In this document: positions 22,322 through 33,036 of the stretch, in pieces
Numbering within the stretch: the stretch's first letter is position 1
How the letters are laid out: each line of letters opens with the position of its first letter
Assembly: GCA_965153455.1 (NCBI GenBank)
Contig: OZ234493.1
Coordinates: forward strand, 496,001-560,000
Reading direction: 5' to 3'
DNA: 64,000 nucleotides
Source: Sphagnum compactum
Taxonomy: Eukaryota; Bryophyta; Sphagnopsida; Sphagnales
Position numbers and translations under genes: made by a program
The notes under the pieces: generated by a model
What the model was told of the DNA's origin: nothing
The model's input: the letters and a program-made list of their open reading frames with translations, nothing else
Database searches by the model: none

Positions 22322-25300
22322 CTAGGCTGCAAATTTGGACTCGCAATAATTTTCAATGTACTCAAAAGTCATACTCTTGGGTCTCTCAATTGGAAGGCCT
22401 AGTGCTCGGTCCCAAATCAGCTGCAAAAAACCAAGTAACTTAGAGTCAATGAATTGTTTAAGATATCACAAAATCTCTAATGATAAACTTGCTGCTGGAT
22501 GTAATTGTCATGTGAATGTCATCTCTTTTTCTTGAACTTGTGTGTGCAGTCAGAACATAATGAGCGTGGAGTAGTCATCAGAGTTATCATTTTGGAATAT
22601 ACAAGATCTTCACCAACAGTTCAGGGTTACAGTTGGAATTGCAAAAATGGTCCTCCCTGTAAATATGATACAAGCCTGTAATTCTCAATAGAATATGATC
22701 AGATCAGGTTGCAGAAGTACAAGAGATATGCACTGAAATGCACAATCTGAAGGCAGCCTCTGTAACATCACACTCTTTTTATCCCTTCTCAATTCAAATA
22801 GCTTCTCTTATATATTTACCTATAAACATTTTAGGACTGAACTGTCATGTTCTCATCAGTGGCAAAGAAATTTTGCATTAGAATTTACCTGGGATAGGAC
22901 ACCCAAGGCTCGAGCCACCCCAAAGAGCACAGTGTAAAAGCTGTAACACGTATCACAAAGAAATTTAGAGACTCCCAAAAAGGGTTCTGCTGTTTCATCA
23001 TCTGTGATGAGTGATGTAGTCACCATATAGAACAGAAACTCTCCAGTTCAGCAACACCACTTAATGTTATAGGATGAACTTACTTTTGTTCTGTCAGGCC
23101 AAAGTATTGAAGTAGAACCCCACTGTGTGCATCCACATTAGGGTAAGGATTCTTCACCTGCATAGAAACTCATTTCTCAGCATGCCAGTCTTACTGTCAG
23201 CTACTAAAAGTTCCTCTTCCAAAGAACAGCATGAGAGCAGCATGAGAGTTTGTTTGCTGGCTCACAGTTAACTGATTTGTTCAAAAGATGTAAACTATTG
23301 AAATGCCAAATCCCCTCTTGTTGACTGTATTCAAATAGCTTCTCCAGCCAAGGCCAACTCCAATTTCAAACACCTCTTACAGAATAGTTTCAGCATGGAT
23401 AGTTATTATCAGCAATTATTCATGTCATTACTCAAAGCAATCCATCTGGTGCTAATATCTCAACATAATAGTGAATACAATGCATCACAAGAAAGGACAG
23501 GCAAGCAGGTGTCAAACTTTCAACAACAGCCCCTTTACCTTGCCACCCTCAAGCAAAATAGGGGGAACAACCTCAAACAAGTCTGAGACCTGAAAAAATC
23601 CACCCACAAAGACACTGGATTATGTTAAAACTTGGAGCTCTTTGGGACTGATCGCTTTGGACTTATGCATACTCAGAAAAGTATGGTCATGAGTTTCAAA
23701 CAGAACAAAGCAGAGACAGAAGACTGCATCACCATTTTGAACATGGGATCATTGGGAAGATGCTTGAGGGCAAATTCACGCTGGCACATGTAACGGGGAT
23801 CTGTGTTCCGCAGAACAGCATGTCCAAAGCCAGGCACCACCTAACCCCATTGCCCATCCTAACTAATGTCAGTTTTCTGTCCATGGATAAAAGTCCAATA
23901 CTGCATCGAGGCTCAAGATCCCCTACATGCAAAAAAGCATGGATGCAACAAATTCTTTGCTGAACGTACTCATGAGTGTTCCAAGATCAGGATACAATGA
24001 AAGGGATTTGCAAGAAGTAAAGCTAGATCTGATTGAATGGTTTTGATTACCACTGTCAAGAATAGAAAAGCATCCACGCTCTATGCAAGCATTTTCATGG
24101 CATGCTGCAGATGAAACTTCATTGACATGTCCACAATGTTCATGATGTTTTGAGGAGTTAGCTTCCTAACCTTGCCACTCTTCAAGGTTTTGTAAACAAA
24201 TTCAGAAAGCTGTTTACGGCTGACATCACTTCCAACCTGTGCCACCAATTCTTGAAGCCACCTCAGGACTTCCTGCCACCTTTCCATATATCAGTAAACT
24301 GTAGTATGTTATGGTTCATATTCAGTCCTCTATCCAAAATGGGCCACAAATGACTACTACAATCAAACCAAGCATGCCACAATGAGTCAAGGACTGGCAA
24401 ATATCTGATGTAGAGAGTTGCCATGTACCTGGTTTGCAAGGCCATGAAGGGGGCCTGCCAAGCCATTCATCCCAGCAGCAAATGAGAGATACGGATCGGA
24501 CAGAGCACTTCCAACCTGAGAACAGAAGCACATTTTCAAGTGACAAACACATGAAGCTACCCACTAGAAAGAGTCTACTGTTAACACCCCAGAATTAGCT
24601 TTGAGTATCAGGCCTTAGCATTCAACATTTAGGATGATGTGTTAGGAGTTAAATTACAGGGTTCAAGCTTCCAAATTGAATACTAGAAGTTAGGAGGTGG
24701 AGTTAAAGGTTTGGTTAAGGGATTAGGACTGCTGTTCCCAGGAAGGCTTAAGTACAGAAGAAATCAACTTTCACAACCCAGCAGGAACATTGTTTTTATC
24801 TGACAAGACAGGACAGAACAATTACATCTGATTGACAGCTCTGTCTAGAGGGCAAGAGAAAATGAAAGGAAAAATGCACTTACAAGATGAACTGTGTGAG
24901 CACTCACATTGCCTCCCTCATGATCACTGGCACCAACACATCCATATCCCTCAGATAGAAGCAGTGATACCATTCAGAGTCCAGGCAATCTGCTAGCCTT
25001 CACCCACAAGGTGTTTACAAGTTCAGTTAAAAATCACATGAAGTTTCCAAGAAACAGAAGCTGGTGATGACCTGTGAATGCTGATATATAGGCGCATGAG
25101 CTCATGCATGAGCTCATCCTGAAACCCCAGCATCTGTGCAAAATTTGCAGCATAGTCCATATTGGGATCTGCCTCATGCAACACACCTCCCTTATAGGTC
25201 CTGTAACAAAATAAATTTCCAGAATATCTTAATAAGTTTTGAGAACTCCATATTCTCCATACTCATGATTTTTTAAAGTCAACCTGAATAGATATTGATA

Positions 25301-28300
25301 GACAGGCCACAAATATTATTAGAGCTAATTCAGATCCAACAGCATATTGTCAAACAGGGAAAAGAGCAAACCTTAATGCCAAAAGACAGAAATTAGAGGA
25401 CACGTGATTCATCACAAGGACAGATCTTTCCTCCTTCCCTTCCCCTTACATCTCTCTAAAGGAACAATTCCTGTTTGCACAAATATGTTGGCTGTACAAA
25501 CAACCAAAATTTCTTGAACAACTGAGGTGTGCATTTTACCTATTTGCCTGCCTTATTTGCACCCTCATTCATTATCAAGAGTTCCACATTTTAGGTTCTT
25601 CTAGGGTTCAGGGGCATATCTAAGCACTAGGTTGTAAAACTTTCAAGCCTTTACAAGAGAAAAGTACCTGCAGTAGATGAAGGCTGCAACTTCAGGTAGT
25701 CGTGCAATCAGATTCATGGCATCCTCATAAATGGGTTCCCAGTACCTGCCAACATAGAATGGTCATTTGAGTAAACAAAAATGAGGCCTCTGTGTTCCTA
25801 AAGTTCAAACTGCAATTGGTCACAAGTAAGCAAAACTTGAATGAGATGCTTCCCACAGAAAATCAGTCAACTTATGCTCACTTGGTCTTATGAATTCCTG
25901 TTTCATAAGCTTTTGCAAACTCACTTTCAGTCTGCATACATCCAATTGCAATGATACTGTCAGAAACATAAAGTAAGAATGAAAGGGAAGTTTAAATACA
26001 TTGACCACCTTTACAAGCCCCATGCAAATGATCTAAAAAGCTGCAACAGGAATATGATCGAGGAAAAAAGAGAACTTTGGATGTGCACCTGCAGAGCCAT
26101 GACACCAGCTGTCAATTGTGTCATTGGATGAGCAGTCACAGGGAATGCATTTATCACATCAAATACATGACCTGGAGGGAAATACACCATGATTAATTTA
26201 CATGTAGTTTGCTAGGTTTTTTAATGAAATCAAAAAATCTGACACAATACATACTTTCATCCCTGTAGTGGTAAGCAACTGAGCCATGATGTTCCCACCT
26301 GGCACTTTGGAGCGGGATCGTAAATCAGCAGTGACTGTGTCAACTTGCTCCTTAGTGGGCACCTGAAATTTCAAAAACAATTCAGAAGTGAAGGAATGAT
26401 TGAGTACTCGTCTCCACTTCAAACAGAACTTGAAAGATCGTGACATGGAATTAGCAACAATCGCAACAGTGAGCCCAATAATCATAGCAAAGCCTAGAGC
26501 ATGGCTTAAGAAACAATTCTACAAGTTGATATGCAGACTGACTGGCCTTTAGTAGAAGTACACGGATCTGTATATTTGGAGGTTATACTCCTCCACAAAC
26601 ATGTATATGGTGGGAACCATGTCATAGAATTAGTACTACAAATAGAATAATGCTAATATGAACAAAATGGTACCTCTCCAGTGAGGAGTAACCACAGAAA
26701 ACCTTCAGGGAGTGGTTCACCTCCCTCTTTGGCTGCTGGAAGCTTAGCTTGGCACTCAGGAAGTGAAAAGCCCCTGAAGCGAATTCCCTGTAGGAACAAA
26801 ACAAATCTGTAGCCAGTACCATGAAGTTTGAAGAGATTGTGCAGAACATGAAGACACAGTACCAAGCTCATGATGAAAGAAAACTAAATGGTCATGGTGT
26901 TCGGAGTGTCACAACACTATTCAATGTGTCAAATGGGCAAATTACTGATAAATACTATGTCTTCTTGGATGCGTTGATCCTAGAAATGCATCTTCAGAAA
27001 AGCAGAGGGCAAACGAAAAGACATTATTCTGAAAATGGAGATAGCTTCTACTGAGATGCAACTGATGTCTCAAATTTGGTGGCAAATATATGGGGAAATG
27101 CCTCATCAGGATCTAGCAGTGAGGCCTCCCAAAGCAGGCCATTGATGCCCCTCATTCCTCCAATGGCCTGTCAAACTCCCACCAACATGCAATCCCCATC
27201 TTCAGAGGCAACAGGAAAACACCAACCTTGATTCTATTAGGCTCTTACCTTTCTGTTCCACTTTGATTTACAGTTAACAGTTACAATGGTATAGTCCAAG
27301 GTCAAAAATCTGGATAGGTGATCCAGGAAGGGTTTTACAGTTTATAGAATTTTTTGTCAAATACTTTACAACTGTTGTTTGGCTTAGAGTTTAGCATCTT
27401 CACTATCAGCAATTTTCTGAAAGAACTTATGGACAGGAGAGCACTGTGTAACATACCATGTCAACAGTGGTATCTCCTAAAGAGACTTTGCCATAATTTT
27501 TCTTTATCTCCTTTAGCCGTTCCTGTTTAGAGTCCTTCACATTAGCTCTCTAAATGACCAACACACCACAGAAGGCTGGTTCAAGATTTAGGCCAAATGA
27601 CTTTTAGAGTGCATTTCTCAATATTAATAAAACTCGCATTTAAATGCAAAATAAATGGGACTCTAACCCGCTGTAATGGGACCAACTCTTCAAGCCGTGA
27701 TCGCAAGTCCTGCAGAGAAGCAATAGCACGAAGAAAACCCTTAACTGTAGCACAAATAGTGCCAAGTTCAAAACACAGATAGCTCATGAGAGCAGTGACA
27801 TTGATAGTGGGGCTTTGTACATAAAATCATATAAGTTGTATTTCCATTACCGCAGTGACTTTAGTAACAGTAGTCTGGTATGACCGACCATATCTGGCTG
27901 CATGTCCAGCCTTCTTTGCTTCCTCCAACAAGACTTCTGCTCCCTAAAAGACTTGATTTGTAATCTGTGCCACCACATCATATGTCCCAGATATCTTGGA
28001 TTCTAGCATAATTTGACTGACTTATTTCAGATCTTGTGCCAATGAAATTGGCACTTCCTCGTTTGGATTTGAGGCTGTTTTGTGTGGATTGGAGGACTTG
28101 AGTTTGATGCAATTAACAACAGTATGAATCCAATGTCAGACAGTAAGACTGCAAATTTACAGAACAAATCCAGCTTGCGGTCTGTTGCAGCAAACAATGA
28201 CCATCCATAGATGACTGACCGTGAAGGATTTTGACTTGCACTTTTCCTGGTAGGCCTAGAAAATATGCAACACAGCCAGCACCAATTTGAGAAGAATAAC

Positions 28301-28891
28301 TAAAACCCAAAATCTCAGAAGATACAGTAGATAGTAGCCTAACCTCGCTGTCAAGTGGAATTGTGACACAAAAATGGAGACAGAAAGATGATGAGAATGC
28401 AAGCCTAAAAAATTGATGACAAGAAAGGAAGTCCATGAACTATGATAGGCAATTACTATGACGATCTTTGCCTTGATTGATAACAAGCACCCTAATTCAG
28501 GTGTAACCGGAACAAAACAAAACCCGGTCAATGATCGCCGGGGGCAACAAGTGCAGTTTGCTTCCACAATTCCAGAATCACGAAGGAATTGAACAGCAAG
28601 GAGCTTTGAATCTCCTGTTAGGAATCAACTTGCAGACTGACGCTCATAGCCTCAGTTAAAAGATAAAGAGGCGACAACCCCCCGGAGAGAGCGAAGCAAG
28701 AAACGAAGATGGAAAGCTAGACAGACAGACACAAGAGAGTATATATACGATCCTTGAAGGCAAACGAGGTATGCGAATTATCTATCAATCATGAGAAGAG
28801 AAGCAAAAAAATCCTTTGTTATGCGTGAAATTTGCATTCTAAATTAGGAAAAACACAAAAAAAAAGGCACAAGAAAGCGTACTGGAGCCAT
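22322..28891 (-). CDS. mitochondrial-type citrate synthase, many exons
   Basis: Citrate synthase condenses acetyl-CoA with oxaloacetate in the first step of the TCA cycle, in the mitochondrial matrix. I joined 18 exons with consistent phase at every junction (minus strand, 5' to 3'): 27943-27851, 27709-27668, 27522-27457, 27167-27102, 26787-26674, 26362-26299, 26171-26089, 25931-25882, 25745-25668, 25200-25072, 24926-24884, 24515-24429, 24272-24171, 23840-23733, 23589-23539, 23157-23084, 22940-22889, 22420-22322 (stop TAG). They give 466 residues plus a short first exon; plant enzymes are about 470. Active-site residues known from pig citrate synthase are all present: His in SDHEGGN, His in GPLHG, His in GFGHAVLR and Asp in PNVDAHSG. 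Introns are GT-AG except one GC-AG (27101-26788). The first exon is unresolved: ATG at 28891 gives only 3 codons (M-A-P) before a GT, or alternatively ATG at 29018 opens an Arg/Ala-rich, presequence-like stretch. Confidence 0.93.
26788..27101 (-). other. intron with GC donor in citrate synthase
   Basis: The upstream exon ends in codons for D-P-D-E, and the next begins with G-I-R-F, a junction fixed by the conserved citrate synthase sequence. The bases after the exon are GCATTT, with no GT close by that would keep the frame. The acceptor is a normal pyrimidine tract plus CAG. This is therefore a non-canonical GC-AG intron of 314 bases. Confidence 0.75.
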
Positions 28892-29518
28892 GACGATGAA
28901 GAAGGAGCTGCAAAACAAAAAGCTTGAAAACCACGGCTCCAGTTCGATGCTCTCCAACAAAACAAACTCGGAAAACAACTGCGGCACGCTTTCTCGCAAG
29001 AGGAGCCAAACTCCTCATCTCAACAACGAATCCCTTCAAAAAGCGCCTGGTATGGAATCCCTGCATTCTCGCATCGATTCCTTGTTTACATCGATTTCCT
29101 TGTTGACATTACAACAAAAAAAACAACAATTTAAACATAAAATGTCTCAAGTTTTTCAACCTGCTCTTCCGCCCCCGGTCCACAATTTGCCTAAAGAAAA
29201 AGTGTCCGGTTTCTCACCGCCATTTCTCATTAAATTTGCATCAATGAGAGAATTAACAGGGAACAAATGCGGCCTAATACTAATAATCCTTTTGCAGGAG
29301 GGAGGGACAAGATCAGAGAGAAACATTTATGCGCGCAGGCCCAAGAGACACACGCAAAGAAAAGAAGAGGAAAGAAAGAAAGGGAAGAAGATCGGAGCGC
29401 CATCTCCATCTTGCAACCACAAGTAGCTGGGCCATGAACTCAAACCGGACCGCAAACTAGACCACAACCGGACCGCTTACAGACCTTAACTGGACCGTAT
29501 TCAGACCATGAGCATTAT
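28892..29518 (-). promoter_or_regulatory. citrate synthase 5' leader and promoter region
   Basis: This is the region upstream of the candidate start codon. Just before ATG 28891 the minus strand reads TTTTGTTTTGCAG, a good acceptor, so a 5' UTR intron is possible. An open frame on the plus strand (28890-29426) is antisense to this leader and purine-rich; I regard it as a shadow. GGACCG repeats occur at 29445-29495. No clear TATA box was recognised. Confidence 0.4.
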
Positions 29519-29660
29519 GGTCTGGGGTGGCAGATTATAATGTCATTTTCCTGACCACATTATATGGCATAATCTTCCAATGATGATCATACACTCTCAA
29601 TAGTGACCAAACTGTGTGTCTATTGAACATGATTCTTTTTGGAATCTGCCACCCCAGACC
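29519..29660. mobile_element. MITE, family B
   Basis: A 142-bp element with perfect 18-bp inverted ends (GGTCTGGGGTGGCAGATT and its reverse complement). TTA flanks both sides, with one extra T on the left, consistent with a PIF/Harbinger-like TTA target. It has no coding capacity. A solitary terminus of the same family is at 21216-21230. Confidence 0.78.
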
Positions 29661-29669
29661 TTAATCTCG

Positions 29670-29860
29670 TGGAATGGTCAAGCCCCTGCCCATTATGTTG
29701 GGTAAGGTGCCAGGTGAGCCCATGAAGGCCACCTAGGCTAAACCCAACATATGGTCTCACCCTTGTCCATTCTGTTGGGTGAGTTTAGCCTAGGTTGGTC
29801 GCCTTTCCGGGCTTGCCTGGCACATTACCCAACATAATGGGCACGGGCTTGACCATTCCA
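29670..29860. mobile_element. foldback element, nearly full-length palindrome
   Basis: 191 bp whose two halves are inverted copies of each other. Each arm is about 90 bp, starting TGGAATGGTCAAGCCC and containing CCCATTATGTTGGGTAA and CCTAGGCTAAAC. The arms differ at scattered positions. RNA from either strand would fold into a long hairpin. It lies 9 bp from the family B MITE, roughly 0.8 kb upstream of the citrate synthase start. Confidence 0.85.
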
Positions 29861-31317
29861 TTGTACATAACCAGACCCTGACCTAATTGTAATTGGATGT
29901 TTTTGTATGGTTGATTTCTCCCAATTTTGAGCACATTGATTTCCCCCTAAAATAGTGCATCACACCATTGGAAATAAAGCTACAAACAATCGTGTACCAA
30001 TTGTTCACTTCTATTCATTTCAATTATTCAAAACATTAGGAATTTTCTCACTATTAACATGTGTGTGATACATGAACTTCCAGCTTTCTTATAACTTTTA
30101 ATTCCTAGTGCAATAGTGTTGAGTCTTGTAGCACAAGAGTCAACATTAAAAGAATCAAAAGGAGTTTCAAAAATAAAGGAGTGTCATTTGATAATCTACA
30201 CAAGGCTTAAAATGAGATGTGATCGACAAGTTTCTACATAGTCATAGGGTCAAGCAAGTATCTAGTCCACATGTTGGAAGAAGATCAAAGAGAGTTTATT
30301 TTTGTAAATGTTAACATGTTCCATAACATCACACCTTGAAATTCACACTAAGAATCTACACATAAAAGAAAGATCTAAACTTTGTGTTTGGGGGGAGGGG
30401 GGGGGGAGGGAGGGGTCCAAATGAACTTTTGAGATTTTGTATAATACAATTTCTTCTATTGAAACATTACCATTCCAAACATACTTTGACCTAACACGCT
30501 TCTTGATTTTATATTTATGTAAAGAAAGAAAAAAAAACCTCTTGTAGGAGTTTAGCATACATCCCTTAATTGTTGGAGGTTGGGACCAAGAAGATTGGGG
30601 TTAATATAATGTTCAATGTGCTTCACAAGTGAGGAAATAATATGTTAGACCATCTAGCTATGGATAAGGAAAATTGTTAAGGGGGTAGGATGAGTATATG
30701 GTTTGGATGAACAAAGCATTGGATAGGGATTGATCATGGGACATTGTTAGTTTGAATTTAAAATTTTTTTTCTTTTTGGAACCATGATGATGTGATTTGG
30801 GACTACCCAAAAGGGAGAGTTCTAGGAAGAAGGAAGGGGATTCTTAAACACGATTTTGGGAAGAATAAGAATAGCTCTAGATACTTTATAGTAGAAAAAT
30901 TACAGATTTTGTTTTGAATATACCACAGATTTTATTTTGCTATTTTGATTTCATTTTCACAGAACATGGAATTTTGTTCTAATTTAAAGAGAATTTTTTT
31001 CAATAAAACAAAGAAGTACAGACTTTTGTAACGATTTCCATATCCATATTGTTGTGTGAATTTTCTATAGTATCAAAAGTGTAATGTAATGAATTGTAAT
31101 TTTGTTGTTTGGAGATTCTGGTTATATGAAATAACCATGAATTCGATGTTTTAATGATTTCATGGAATTTGAAGTTCAAAAACAAGAATAATAGATGCTA
31201 ATGTATTGGGAACAGAATACAAGTGGACTTTAGGCAGAAGATTCTAATATGAAGTTGGAAGATGAAGACTATGACATATAAAAACCACAGATATGGAGTA
31301 ATGAAAATGAAGAACAA
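29861..31317. other. gene-free stretch
   Basis: No gene recognised. At 30390-30415 there is a nearly pure G run (broken only by single As) with G-quadruplex potential. The rest is AT-rich with no repeat structure I can define. Confidence 0.5.
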
Positions 31318-31869
31318 ATGCAGGATCCTATGGTCAACACAATATTGATTGTGGAATTACATATGGTTAAAAAATCCATGCATAATAACTGCAAAAGTGA
31401 AGGATTTGGGAAGCAAATATTTGAAGATGAGCTATTAGGGGTATTGTTTGAATCAGTAGAAGTATTCGCTCAATCATTAAGGGTATTCACACAAACATTA
31501 GATTTAGTCATAGAGTCAACAGAAACATTGGTACAATCAGCAAATGTATTACCATAGTTAACAAATGAATTAACACAGTCAATAGATAAATGGACACAAT
31601 CAGCAGAAGGCATATACGGTGAACAAAGTGGACTCAGTATAGTTAGTGTAAGGAGATTAGGGGTGTGGACTTATTGGAAGATCAAATCTAAGGTGTTCAT
31701 TCACAATGATGACACGAAGTGTTTCCACGTGGTTGTACAAGGGACACAAAAAATGGTAGTGATGGGTTGTATTAATTTCAAGGATTGGGCGTTAATTAAA
31801 AGACGGCATGCACGTAAAAAAATGGACAGGACAAATGAGAAGTTCAAGAACGAAAAAAAAAAAAAGTAA
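31318..31869 (+). pseudogene. broken ORF of unknown family, one TAG stop
   Basis: One reading frame stays open for about 183 codons apart from a single TAG at 31555-31557. The first part is acidic with a Q/T/S-rich, regularly spaced stretch (around LRVFTQTLDLVIES and LTNELTQSIDKW) that could form a coiled coil. The second part is basic and ends in a Lys run. The stop could be a CAG changed to TAG. Its position about 90 bp before a CACTA terminus suggests an accessory gene of a DNA transposon, but I do not recognise it and it may be a decayed host gene. Not confirmed as coding. Confidence 0.35.
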
Positions 31870-31961
31870 TTGTTGAAAGTTGTTTTTGTTTGTCGTTGTA
31901 AGCTATTAACGTTTTTTAAGTTCTGGAATTCACAACAGCATGAGTGTAGAGAGTGCAATTG

Positions 31962-33036
31962 CACTACTACAAAAATGGGGTGTAAATCATTAACCTAAAT
32001 CATTATAGGACCTTAAAAGTGAAATAAATTCATTGCACTTTAATGATTTCACCCTGGTTAAAGTTATTTCACTATAATGTCATTATGTAAGCACTATGTT
32101 TCACTACTAGTTGACATAATTCACTATTATAATTTATTTTGGTAAGTAGGTTTATTTTTATGTTGTTGTTTTAAATCCCCTATGCTACTTTATAATATAT
32201 CTTATATTATTTTAGGTTATTTTAATTATTCTAACTTATACCATGAATTATTATAAGTTATTATAAACTATTATAAATTATAATACCTTAAATTATAATA
32301 GATTATTCTATCTTAAGGTATCCAAGTTAGCTTAATATAATTTTTTTACTTTAAGTTATTTTAAGTTAAACTATTAAATTAACCTTAAGTTATACCTTAG
32401 GTTATTTATTTTAAGTTAATATATTTTATTTCAAGTTATACTTTAGGTTATTCAAGGTCATTATACTTTATGTTATTATAAGTTATTTTATCCTAAATAT
32501 AACAATTTAAAATAATTTAAAATATAACGTAATGACTTAATGTAAAATAACCTAGAATAACTAATAAGAGCCTATGAAAAATAATTTAGAATAGCCTACA
32601 ATAAAATAACTACCAATAACCTATGATAATATAGCCTAGATATCCAACAATAATTTATAATAGAATAACTATCAATAATCATTATATAACCTAGAATAAC
32701 AAAAAATAACTACTAATAAAATAACCATCAATAAACATTAATAGAATAGCCATTAACAACCACCAATAGAATAACCATCAATAGCCACCAATAAGATAAC
32801 CACCAATAGCTTACAATAAAATAATCACCAATAACCATTAATAGAATAACCATCAATAACCTATGGTAATTTAGCCACCAATAACCACCAATAACCATTA
32901 ATAAAATAATTCCACCAATAACCATTACAAAAATAATTTCACCAATAGCCACCAATAAAATAACTACTAATAACCATTAATAGAATAACCACCAATAACC
33001 ATAATAAAATAGCCACTAATAACCACCGGTAAAATA
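31962..33036 (+). mobile_element. array-bearing CACTA-type element end, copy 2
   Basis: Begins CACTACTACAAAAATGGGG, matching the terminus at 14754 read in reverse for about 60 bp. It continues into AT-rich sequence and, from about 32560, into a degenerate array of AATAACCACCAATAGCC and CATTAATAGAATAACC units. This is the reverse complement of the array type at 13.7-14.7 kb. The array is interrupted at 33036 by a different CACTA element and resumes at 35283. The far end was not identified. Confidence 0.6.

Noticed and set aside
24081-24287. Single-exon minus-strand ORF containing citrate synthase sequence
   Set aside because: Only the part 24171-24272 is an exon; the rest is intron read-through.
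28890-29426. 178-codon plus-strand ORF
   Set aside because: It is antisense to the citrate synthase leader, purine-rich, has no domain, and is best explained as a shadow of the minus-strand composition.
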